64,000 nt of DNA, taken from assembly GCA_022782405.1 (NCBI GenBank), contig JALFNK010000013.1, positions 186,001 to 250,000 on the forward strand. Reading direction: 5' to 3'. A program made the translations under genes and the position numbers. The stretch is from Alistipes sp. Its GTDB lineage: Bacteria; Bacteroidota; Bacteroidia; Bacteroidales; Rikenellaceae. The notes below the pieces were generated by a model. That model was not told the origin of the DNA. It was given only the letters and a program-made list of their open reading frames with translations, and did not search any database. This document shows, piece by piece, positions 34,744 to 42,250 of the stretch (positions are counted from its first letter, which is position 1; every line of letters begins with the position of its first letter).

Positions 34744-35811
34744 ATGAAACGGATTTTGCGTTGCATACTCCCCGCGCTGGGGCTTCTGCTTCTCGGCGGA
34801 GGATGCATGAAATGGGACTACGGGTCGATCGAGGAGTTCGAGGCGTCGGGCTCCGGTCTGTTCATCACCAACGAAGGCAATTTCCAATACGGAAACGCCA
34901 CGCTCTCCTATTACGACCCAGAAACCCGTCGGGTCGAAAACGAGGTTTTCAAACGCGCCAACGGATTCAAGCTGGGAGATGTGGCCCAGTCGATGACCAT
35001 CCGCGGCGATATCGGCTGGATCGTGGTGAACAATTCGCACGTCATCTTCGCCATCGACATCCACACCTTCAAGGAGGTCGGGCGCATCACCGACCTCACA
35101 TCCCCGCGCTACATCCATTTTCTCTCGGACGAGAAGGCCTACGTTACCCAAATATGGGACAACCGCATCTTCATCATCAATCCCCGCCGTTTCGAGATCA
35201 CGGGCTACATCGACTGTCCGGGAATGACGATGGAGACGGGCTCCACGGAACAGATGGTGCAATACGGCAAGTATGTCTATGTGAACTGCTGGTCCTACCA
35301 GAACCGAATCCTCAAGATCGACACCGAGACCGACAAGGTGGTCGACGAACTGCAGGTCGGCATCCAGCCCACCTCGCTCGTACTGGACTGCAACAACAAG
35401 CTGTGGACGATCACCGACGGGGGATATGAGGGAAGCCCCTACGGATACGAAGCCCCGTCGCTCTACCGCATCGACGCAGAGAGTTTCACCGTCGAGAAGG
35501 AGTTCCGCTTCCAGCTCGGCGACTGGCCCTCGGAGGTGCAGCTCAACGGCACGCGCGACACGCTCTACTGGATCAACAACGACATCTGGCGGATGCGGGT
35601 CGATGCCGACCGTGCCCCCGTGCGCCCCTTCATCGAATACCGCGACACGAAATACTACGGACTGACCGTCGATCCCCGCAACGGGGACGTCTATGTCGCC
35701 GATGCCATCGACTACCAGCAGCAGGGACTCATCTACCGATACACGGCCGACGGCGAAGAGATCGATTCCTTCTATGTGGGGATCATCCCCGGAGCTTTCT
35801 GCTGGAAATGA
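34744..35811 (+). CDS. btuG: BtuG-like surface cobalamin-binding lipoprotein
   Basis: The product has 355 residues. The signal MKRILRCILPALGLLLLGGGC is a lipoprotein type. The rest is a YncE/DUF5074-like beta-propeller with repeated blades, for example GLFITNEGNFQYGNATLSYY, VYVNCWSYQNRILKID and DVYVADAIDYQQQGLIYRY. In Bacteroides BtuG binds B12 with very high affinity at the cell surface and hands it to BtuB. The upstream cobalamin riboswitch and downstream btuB support this call. btuB follows after 10 bases. Confidence 0.92.
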   Translation: MKRILRCILPALGLLLLGGGCMKWDYGSIEEFEASGSGLFITNEGNFQYGNATLSYYDPETRRVENEVFKRANGFKLGDVAQSMTIRGDIGWIVVNNSHVIFAIDIHTFKEVGRITDLTSPRYIHFLSDEKAYVTQIWDNRIFIINPRRFEITGYIDCPGMTMETGSTEQMVQYGKYVYVNCWSYQNRILKIDTETDKVVDELQVGIQPTSLVLDCNNKLWTITDGGYEGSPYGYEAPSLYRIDAESFTVEKEFRFQLGDWPSEVQLNGTRDTLYWINNDIWRMRVDADRAPVRPFIEYRDTKYYGLTVDPRNGDVYVADAIDYQQQGLIYRYTADGEEIDSFYVGIIPGAFCWK

Positions 35812-35821
35812 CCCGCTGCCG

Positions 35822-37903
35822 ATGAAACGTCTTGTTCCGATACCGATTCTTTTGCTGCTCTGCACGGCATTGCAGGCCCAGGAGCGCACCGCGACGACCT
35901 CCGAAGCCGCCGCATGGCACGACGAAAAGACCATCGCCATCCGCGAAGTGCCGATCTGGGGCCGTCAGCCGATGAAGGAGATCGGCGTCCAAAAAACCCG
36001 CTTCGATTCGGTGGTTCTCAAGGAGAACATCGCCCTGTCGATCGCCGACATCCTGACCTTCAACTCCTCGCTCTTCGTCAAGCAATACGGACGGGCGACC
36101 CTTTCGACCGTATCGTTCCGAGGAACCGGCCCTTCGCACACACAGGTTACCTGGAACGGCATGCGCATCAACAATCCGATGCTCGGCATGACCGATTTCT
36201 CGATGATCCCGGCCTACTTCATCGACGACGCCTCGCTGCTGCACGGCTCCTCGTCGGTCAATGAAACGGGCGGAGCCCTGGGCGGCGTGGTCAAACTCGC
36301 CACGACACCGGCGCAGGCCGACGGATTCGGGCTGCAGTACATCCAGGGCATCGGCATGTTCAAGACCTTCGACGAATTCCTGCGGCTTACATGGGGCAAC
36401 CGCAACTGGCAGGTCTCGACCCGCGCCGTCTATCAATCCTCGCGCAACGACTACAAATACCGCAACCACGACAAGAAGGAGAACATCTACAACGACCAGA
36501 TGCAGATCATCGGATCGTACTATCCCGTCGAACGGAACCGGAGCGGAGCCTTCGACGATGTGCATCTGCTGCAGGAAATCTACTACAATACGGGACGCGG
36601 CGACCGCTTCGGCGTCAATGCCTGGTACATCAACTCCCACCGCGAACTGCCGATGCTTACCACGGACTATGCCGACGACAAGAAATTCGAGAACTTCCAG
36701 CGCGAGCACACCCTGCGCAGCGTCGTCTCGTGGGACCATCTGCGCAGCGACTGGAAACTCGCCGCAAAAGCCGGATACATCCACACCTGGACGGCCTACG
36801 ACTACCGCCGGGACCCGGGGAACGGCATCATGACCACGATGACCCGCTCGCGCAGCCGGATCAACACCCTCTACGGGCAGGCCGAAGGAAGCTACTCGAT
36901 CGGCGAACGGTGGCTGTTCACAGCCGATCTATCCATCCACCAGCACTTTGTCCAGAGTGCCGACAAGAACATCATCACGCAGGAGGGCAACAAGGCCGTC
37001 GTTGGTTACGACAAGGCCCGGATCGAAATCGACGGGGCGCTGTCGGCACGGTGGCGTCCCACGGACCGACTCGGGCTGTCGCTCGTCCTGCGCGAACAGC
37101 TGTACGGAACACGATGGGCAACCATCCCGGCCTTTTTCGCCGACTGGGTGCTCTCCAAGCGCGGGAACCTCGTTGCAAAGGCTTCCGTATCGCGCAATTT
37201 CCGTTTTCCGACCCTCAACGACCTCTACTTCCTTCCGGGAGGCAATCCCGACCTGAGAAACGAAAACGGCATCGCCTACGAAACGGGACTCTCCTTCTCC
37301 ACGGGAAAGGAGCGGCGCTACACCCTCTCGGGGTCGCTGTCCTGGTACGATCAGTACATCGACGACTGGATTCTGTGGCTCCCGACAACCAAAGGGTTCT
37401 TCTCGCCCATGAACATCAAGAAGGTGCACGCCTACGGCATCGAAGCCCGCGCCGACCTCGACGTGGCGCTCTCGGATGCGTGGCGGCTCGGTCTCGACGG
37501 CACCTTTTCGTGGTCGCCGTCGATCAACGTCGGCGAACCGATGAGCCCTGCGGACCGCTCCGTCGGCAAACAGCTTCCCTACGAGCCGGAATTCTCGGCC
37601 ACGGTAACCGGACGCCTTACCTGGCGGACATGGAGCCTGCTCTACCAATGGTGTTACTACAGCGAACGCTACACCATGTCGAGCAACGATGTAACGCTTA
37701 CCGGGCGGCTCACCCCCTATCTGATGAACAATCTTTCGCTCGAAAAGCGTTTTTCGATCCCGTGGGCCGACCTTTCGCTCAAGGGTGCGATCAACAACCT
37801 TTTCGACGAAGAGTACCTCTCGGTGCTCTCCCGCCCGATGCCGGGCATCAACGTCGAATTTTTTATCGGCATCACCCCCAAATGGGGCAAAGGCAAAAAA
37901 TAA
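35822..37903 (+). CDS. btuB: TonB-dependent cobalamin receptor
   Basis: The product has 693 residues from the ATG at 35822. Signal peptide MKRLVPIPILLLLCTALQAQ. A plug domain (about 50-160) with SIADILTFNSSLFVKQYG, STVSFRGTGPSHTQVTWNG and SSSVNETGGALGGVVKL precedes a barrel that ends NVEFFIGITPKWGKGKK. It lacks the carboxypeptidase-like domain of SusC proteins. The riboswitch and btuG/btuF partners define the substrate as cobalamin. It takes B12 from BtuG and moves it to the periplasm using TonB energy. Confidence 0.94.
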   Translation: MKRLVPIPILLLLCTALQAQERTATTSEAAAWHDEKTIAIREVPIWGRQPMKEIGVQKTRFDSVVLKENIALSIADILTFNSSLFVKQYGRATLSTVSFRGTGPSHTQVTWNGMRINNPMLGMTDFSMIPAYFIDDASLLHGSSSVNETGGALGGVVKLATTPAQADGFGLQYIQGIGMFKTFDEFLRLTWGNRNWQVSTRAVYQSSRNDYKYRNHDKKENIYNDQMQIIGSYYPVERNRSGAFDDVHLLQEIYYNTGRGDRFGVNAWYINSHRELPMLTTDYADDKKFENFQREHTLRSVVSWDHLRSDWKLAAKAGYIHTWTAYDYRRDPGNGIMTTMTRSRSRINTLYGQAEGSYSIGERWLFTADLSIHQHFVQSADKNIITQEGNKAVVGYDKARIEIDGALSARWRPTDRLGLSLVLREQLYGTRWATIPAFFADWVLSKRGNLVAKASVSRNFRFPTLNDLYFLPGGNPDLRNENGIAYETGLSFSTGKERRYTLSGSLSWYDQYIDDWILWLPTTKGFFSPMNIKKVHAYGIEARADLDVALSDAWRLGLDGTFSWSPSINVGEPMSPADRSVGKQLPYEPEFSATVTGRLTWRTWSLLYQWCYYSERYTMSSNDVTLTGRLTPYLMNNLSLEKRFSIPWADLSLKGAINNLFDEEYLSVLSRPMPGINVEFFIGITPKWGKGKK

Positions 37904-37906
37904 GTC

Positions 37907-39049
37907 ATGAAACTCCTTGCACTCCGTCTGTCCGCCCTGCTGGCGATCCTCTGCGCCGCCGGATGCGGGTCGCGGCCGAAAGCCGCCCTCGAAGATTTCA
38001 CCGTGCCGGTTTACCGGCCCGCCTACGCCTCGGGCTTCGAGATTCTCGGAGCCGAGGGGCTGCAGAGCACCATTCTCCGCACCCGCACGCCCTGGCAGGG
38101 AGCCGAAGGAGAGGGCACGGCGCTCTGCATCCTCCGCAACGGCGAGGAGACACCTGCGGATTTCGACGGCGAGGTGCTCCGCGGCGAGGCACAACGCATC
38201 GTCTGCATGTCCTCAACCCATGTGGCACTGCTCGACGCGGTGGGCGCCGTACGGCGGATCGTGGGGATTTCGGGTGTAGACGGGGTTTCGAACCCCTATA
38301 TCGCCGCCCACCGCAAAGCGATCGGCGAGGTGGGCTACGAGGGCAACATCGACTACGAACGGCTGCTTTCGCTGCAGCCCGATCTGGTGCTGCTTTTCGG
38401 CGTGCAGGGAGCGAGCAGCATGGAGCCCAAACTCCGCGAGTTGGGCATTCCGTTCGTCTATATGGGCGAATACCTCGAGGAGTCGCCCCTCGGAAAGGCC
38501 GAATGGCTCATCGCCGCAGGCGAGCTGACCGGATGCCGTGCCGAAGCCGAGAAGTGCTTCGACTCGATTCCGCAACGCTACGACGCCCTCCGCAAGCGTG
38601 TGGCCGAGGCGGGAAGCAAGGCCCCGAAGGTGATGATCAACACGCCCTACGGCGATTCGTGGTTCATGGCTTCGCGCGGAAGCTATGTCGCACGGCTCAT
38701 CGCCGATGCCGGCGGAGACTACATCTACCGGAAGAACACCTCGAACCGGTCGCTGCCCATCGACCTCGAAGAGGCCTACCTGCTGGCTGCGGAGGCCGAC
38801 ATCTGGATCAACGTCGGGGATTTCACGACGCTCGGGGAGATGAAGGCGCGCATGCCCCGTTTCGCGGCGGTGAAGAGCATGCAGCACGGCGAAGTCTACA
38901 ACTGCGACAGACGGGTGAATGCCGCAGGCGGAAACGACTACTGGGAATCGGGTGTCGTACACCCCGACCTGGTGCTGCGCGACCTGACAAAGATCTTCCA
39001 TCCGGAACTTGTCGCCGACGACTTCGTCTATTACCGTCGGGTCGAATGA
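37907..39049 (+). CDS. btuF: Periplasmic cobalamin-binding protein
   Basis: The product has 380 residues. Lipoprotein signal MKLLALRLSALLAILCAAGC. Class III substrate-binding fold with VCMSSTHVALLDAVGAVRRI, YERLLSLQPDLVLLFG and the second lobe ARLIADAGGDYIY, as in BtuF and haem/iron-siderophore binders. It would present cobalamin to an inner-membrane BtuCD. No btuCD genes are in the window. It begins 3 bases after btuB. Confidence 0.92.
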   Translation: MKLLALRLSALLAILCAAGCGSRPKAALEDFTVPVYRPAYASGFEILGAEGLQSTILRTRTPWQGAEGEGTALCILRNGEETPADFDGEVLRGEAQRIVCMSSTHVALLDAVGAVRRIVGISGVDGVSNPYIAAHRKAIGEVGYEGNIDYERLLSLQPDLVLLFGVQGASSMEPKLRELGIPFVYMGEYLEESPLGKAEWLIAAGELTGCRAEAEKCFDSIPQRYDALRKRVAEAGSKAPKVMINTPYGDSWFMASRGSYVARLIADAGGDYIYRKNTSNRSLPIDLEEAYLLAAEADIWINVGDFTTLGEMKARMPRFAAVKSMQHGEVYNCDRRVNAAGGNDYWESGVVHPDLVLRDLTKIFHPELVADDFVYYRRVE

Positions 39050-39069
39050 TCCACAGACCGGAAATCGAA

Positions 39070-39795
39070 ATGAAAAAATATCGGAGCGTTTTCAACTGGA
39101 GCGGAGGCAAGGATTCCGCCCACGCCCTTTGGCGGGCCCTGCAATCGGGGCAATACGACATCATCGCCCTGCTGACCACGGTCAATAGAACCACGCAGCG
39201 TTCGACGATGCACGGCATTCCGCTCGACCTGCTCGAAGCGCAGGCCGCACGAATCGGCATTCCGCTCCGCGTGCTGGATCTCGCCCCGCAAGGGACGATG
39301 ATCGACTACGCCTCCGCCATGGAGCAGGCTGCGAAAGACCTCCGCGACGAGGGCGTGAGCCATTTCATCTTCGGGGACATCTTTCTGCACGATGTCCGCA
39401 GTTACCGCCAAAAGCAGCTGGAACCCCTCGGCATCACGGTCGTCGAACCGCTTTGGGGCGCTTCATCGGCCCGGGTCATGAACGATTTTCTGGCATCGGG
39501 TCTGAAGACGGTGATCGTAACCACGATGGCAGACGGACTCGGAGCCCCGGCCATCGGGCGCATGATCGACGCCGATTTCGTCGCCTCGCTCCCCGCCGGG
39601 GTCGATCCGAACGGCGAGAACGGAGAATACCATACGTTCTGTTACGACGGGCCCATTTTCCGCGAACCGGTACCGTTCCGGCTCGGAACCCCTTTTACGG
39701 AACATCACGACGTACGCCTCGACGACGGATCCATACATACCTATTCCTACTGGTTCGCCGACCTGCACTCGGTGGAAAAAACAGGAGAATCATGA
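39070..39795 (+). CDS. DUF71/Dph6-like PP-loop ATPase of the B12 locus
   Basis: The product has 241 residues from the ATG at 39070; an in-frame ATG at 39046 overlaps the btuF stop as ATGA and is a real alternative. The PP-loop YRSVFNWSGGKDSAHALW binds ATP, and NGENGEYHTFCYDGPIF is the family C-terminal signature. Eukaryotic relatives make diphthamide, which bacteria lack. A bacterial subgroup clusters with B12 genes and has been predicted to act in B12 salvage, perhaps as an amide-forming ligase. The setting here fits that subgroup. The exact reaction is not established. Confidence 0.88.
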   Translation: MKKYRSVFNWSGGKDSAHALWRALQSGQYDIIALLTTVNRTTQRSTMHGIPLDLLEAQAARIGIPLRVLDLAPQGTMIDYASAMEQAAKDLRDEGVSHFIFGDIFLHDVRSYRQKQLEPLGITVVEPLWGASSARVMNDFLASGLKTVIVTTMADGLGAPAIGRMIDADFVASLPAGVDPNGENGEYHTFCYDGPIFREPVPFRLGTPFTEHHDVRLDDGSIHTYSYWFADLHSVEKTGES

Positions 39796-40364
39796 AACGG
39801 TCCATACCCTACCTGGCCGAAGATTTCTCGGTAGCGCTGCCCGTCGCGGAGTATGCGGAACGGTTCCGCGATGCGGAGCGTTTCGCCGCCTGCTGCCGCG
39901 CCTGCCCCAACTACGGCCGCAGCTGGGGATGTCCTCCCTTCGCAAAAGACCCTGCCGGAGAGTTCGGCCGCTACCGAACGGCACTTCTCATCGCCACGAA
40001 AATCACCCCCGGACCGCAGGGGCTGCCCCTGCGGGAAGCGGGACAGCTGATCCGCCCCGAACGGATCCGACTCGAACGGCGGCTTCTGGAACTCGAACGG
40101 CACACGGGCGGACGCGCCTTCTCCTACGTCGGAAGCTGCCTCTACTGTCCCGAAGGCAGCTGCACACGTCCCGAGGGGCTTCCCTGCCGCCATCCCGAGT
40201 CGGTAAGGCCCTCGCTCGAGGCCTGCGGATTCGATATCGGCCGCACGACCGAAGAGCTTTTCGGTATCCGCCTGCTTTGGGGCATGGACGGGAAACTCCC
40301 CGAGTATCTGACTCTCGTCTGCGCCCTTTTCCACTCCCGCGATGCGCTCCGTTGGGAGCCGTAA
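39792..40364 (+). CDS. DUF2284-like cysteine-rich metal-binding protein
   Basis: The product has 190 residues from the ATG at 39792, overlapping the DUF71 stop as ATGA. Cys clusters ACCRACPNYGRSWGCPPF and GSCLYCPEGSCTRPEGLPCR, then HPESVRPSLEACGFDI, match DUF2284, a predicted metal or Fe-S binding family with no proven function. It ends the riboswitch-controlled operon. Its position suggests a role in cobalt or corrinoid handling. Confidence 0.85.
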   Translation: MKRSIPYLAEDFSVALPVAEYAERFRDAERFAACCRACPNYGRSWGCPPFAKDPAGEFGRYRTALLIATKITPGPQGLPLREAGQLIRPERIRLERRLLELERHTGGRAFSYVGSCLYCPEGSCTRPEGLPCRHPESVRPSLEACGFDIGRTTEELFGIRLLWGMDGKLPEYLTLVCALFHSRDALRWEP

Positions 40365-40442
40365 CGGAATACGATCCCGGTATTCGGTCGAGTAACCGGA
40401 GCTTGCATTATTGAAATATCTGCAAAAAACAGACTCTGAAAA

Positions 40443-40473
40443 TTTGTTTTTTCAATTTCTTTCCCCATATTTG
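40443..40473 (+). promoter_or_regulatory. Promoter of the trp leader and trpB
   Basis: TTTG at 40443-40446 and CATATTTG at 40466-40473 (one mismatch to TAnnTTTG) are 19 bases apart. The predicted start falls at about 40479-40481, immediately before the leader peptide ATG (40482). Confidence 0.7.
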
Positions 40474-40481
40474 CAAAAACT

Positions 40482-40565
40482 ATGATCCGGACGTCGAACA
40501 TCCATGCATGGTGGTGGCATTCATTGGCTCTCGTAAACAATGAGTGCGGCTCGGCGTATGTATAG
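40482..40565 (+). CDS. trpL: trp leader peptide with Trp-Trp-Trp
   Basis: A 27-codon ORF starts MIRTSNIHAWWWHSL and ends GSAYV with TAG at 40563-40565. Codons 10-12 are three consecutive TGG (40509-40517). Trp codons are rare, and three in a row in a short leader before a tryptophan synthase gene are diagnostic of ribosome-mediated attenuation. The strand 40531-40542, which can pair with the terminator left arm, begins 14 bases after the Trp codons, just clear of a ribosome stalled there. There is almost no room for a 5' untranslated region, so the peptide may be translated from a leaderless mRNA. Confidence 0.85.
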   Translation: MIRTSNIHAWWWHSLALVNNECGSAYV

Positions 40566-40628
40566 GTAGAACGAATTACGAACAAGCACAGCCCGTTGTT
40601 TACGAAAGCGTAGACAGCGGGTTTTTTT
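40531..40628 (+). promoter_or_regulatory. trp attenuator: antiterminator and terminator
   Basis: The terminator pairs CCCGTTGTTTACG (40592-40604) with CGTAGACAGCGGG (40609-40621), 13 bp with two G-U pairs and loop AAAG, followed by T7 (40622-40628). The antiterminator strand TCGTAAACAATG (40531-40542) pairs with 40594-40605, 12 bp with one wobble, and excludes the terminator. A ribosome stalled at the Trp codons leaves this strand free. A ribosome at the stop codon covers or passes it. The trpB ATG is 24 bases beyond the T run. Confidence 0.85.
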
Positions 40629-40652
40629 CATTCCATAAAATCCGACGACGCA

Positions 40653-42014
40653 ATGAACACGAAAAAATTTTGCCTGACCGAGCGTCAGATGCCCACCCAA
40701 TGGTACAATATCGTAGCCGACATGCCCCACCGGCCGCTGCCGCCGTTGCATCCCGCAACGCGGCAGCCGGTAACCAGGGAGCAAATGACGGCCATCTTCG
40801 CCGAGGAGCTCATCGACCAGGAGATGTCCGTCGAGCGCTTCATCGACATTCCCGAGGAGGTGCAGGAGATCTACCGCATCTGGCGTCCGACCCCTCTGGT
40901 GCGGGCCACCGGTCTCGAAAAGGCGCTCGGCACTCCGGCGCGGATCTATTTCAAGAACGAGAGCGTCTCGCCCGCCGGATCGCACAAGCCCAATACGGCC
41001 GTACCGCAGGCTTACTATAACTACAAGCAGGGCATACGGCGCCTTACCACCGAAACGGGCGCCGGACAGTGGGGATCGGCCATCGCCTTCGCGGGCCGCC
41101 ACTTCGGTCTCGATGTCGAGGTCTACATGGTCAAGGTAAGCTACGAGCAGAAGCCCTACCGAAGGTTGATGATGCAGACCTGGGGCGCACAGTGTTTCCC
41201 CTCGCCTTCGTCGCGCACCGCCTCGGGACGCGCCGCCCTGAAGCGCGACCCCGACTGCCCGGGAAGCCTCGGACTGGCGATTTCCGAAGCGGTGGAGATG
41301 GCACTGCAGCACCCCGAAGATACACGCTACTGCCTGGGCAGCGTGCTGAATCATGTACTGCTGCACCAGACGGTGATCGGCGAGGAGGCCGTCGTGCAGA
41401 TGGAGATGGCCGATGCCGAACCCGACGTGGTGATCGGCTGCTTCGGCGGTGGCAGCAACTTCGCCGGTCTTTCGTTCCCCTTCCTGCGCAAAAAGCTGGT
41501 GGAAGGCAAGCAGATGCGCGTCGTAGCCGTCGAGCCCGCCAGCTGCCCGAAGCTCACGCGGGGAACGTTCCAGTACGACTTCGGCGACGTAGCGGGATTC
41601 ACGCCCCTGATTCCGATGTATACCCTGGGACATGACTTCCAGCCATCGGAGATCCACGCCGGAGGACTCCGCTACCACGGCGCCGGAGCGATTGTCAGTC
41701 AGCTGCTGAAGGATTCGCTCGTCGAAGCCTGTGCCATCCCGCAGACCGAGACGCTCGCTGCCGGCATCCTCTTCGCCAAGGCCGAAGGGATCATCCCGGC
41801 CCCCGAATCGACACACGCCATCGCCGCCGCCTGCCGCGAAGCGCTGCGCGCCAAAGAGGAGGGCTGTGCGAAGACCATTCTTTTCAATCTTTCGGGCAAC
41901 GGTGTGATCGACCTCTACGCCTACGAACAATACCTCGCCGGAGCCTTGAAGGACTACACCCCGGGCGACGACGAGATCCGACGGACAGTCGACATGCTCG
42001 ACCGTATCCTCTGA
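40653..42014 (+). CDS. trpB: TrpB2-type tryptophan synthase beta chain
   Basis: The product has 453 residues. It is the TrpB2 group (longer than the ~400-residue TrpB1), with [17 protein letters not shown], the PLP Lys112 in [25 protein letters not shown], and the phosphate loop [11 protein letters not shown]. It makes tryptophan from indole and serine. TrpB2 enzymes often work without TrpA, as indole salvage enzymes. No trpA or other trp gene is adjacent, and a terminator follows, so it is monocistronic. Its leader holds a Trp attenuator, so it should respond to charged tRNA-Trp. Confidence 0.95.
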   Translation: MNTKKFCLTERQMPTQWYNIVADMPHRPLPPLHPATRQPVTREQMTAIFAEELIDQEMSVERFIDIPEEVQEIYRIWRPTPLVRATGLEKALGTPARIYFKNESVSPAGSHKPNTAVPQAYYNYKQGIRRLTTETGAGQWGSAIAFAGRHFGLDVEVYMVKVSYEQKPYRRLMMQTWGAQCFPSPSSRTASGRAALKRDPDCPGSLGLAISEAVEMALQHPEDTRYCLGSVLNHVLLHQTVIGEEAVVQMEMADAEPDVVIGCFGGGSNFAGLSFPFLRKKLVEGKQMRVVAVEPASCPKLTRGTFQYDFGDVAGFTPLIPMYTLGHDFQPSEIHAGGLRYHGAGAIVSQLLKDSLVEACAIPQTETLAAGILFAKAEGIIPAPESTHAIAAACREALRAKEEGCAKTILFNLSGNGVIDLYAYEQYLAGALKDYTPGDDEIRRTVDMLDRIL

Positions 42015-42116
42015 TCCGCCGCTGCGGATCCACACAACCCGGGAACGACAGTCCGCAACCATCCTGCGGACCCCTCTTACCAAACGGCCGATAAAAAGTT
42101 CGCATCTTCCGGGTTC

Positions 42117-42146
42117 CGGGGACTCCGATCGGAGTCCCCGTTTTTT
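42117..42146 (+). terminator. Intrinsic terminator after trpB
   Basis: A perfect 10-bp stem CGGGGACTCC/GGAGTCCCCG (42117-42126 with 42131-42140) with loop GATC is followed by T6. Confidence 0.9.
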
Positions 42147-42206
42147 CGCCGCACCGCCCTCCCCTCTTTTGGGGAGCCTGCGGAGGAAAATTACCGAAAA
42201 GTGGCG

Positions 42207-42238
42207 ATTGCCGCGTTTTCGGGCGCCCCGTACCTTTG
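42207..42238 (+). promoter_or_regulatory. Promoter of the TonB receptor locus
   Basis: ATTG (42207-42210, one mismatch to TTTG) and TACCTTTG (42231-42238) are 20 bases apart. The next ATG is at 42251. Confidence 0.6.
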
Positions 42239-42250
42239 TGCCACGAAAAG

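Noticed and set aside
36391..39045. Long plus-strand frame upstream of the DUF71 start, crossing btuB and btuF in another frame
   Set aside because: btuB and btuF occupy this stretch in their own frames. Only the part from 39046/39070 onward matches DUF71.
40504..40542. Alternative small ORFs starting at 40504 and 40508 inside the trp leader
   Set aside because: They hold at most one Trp codon and end inside the antiterminator. The frame from 40482 has three Trp codons and the better geometry.
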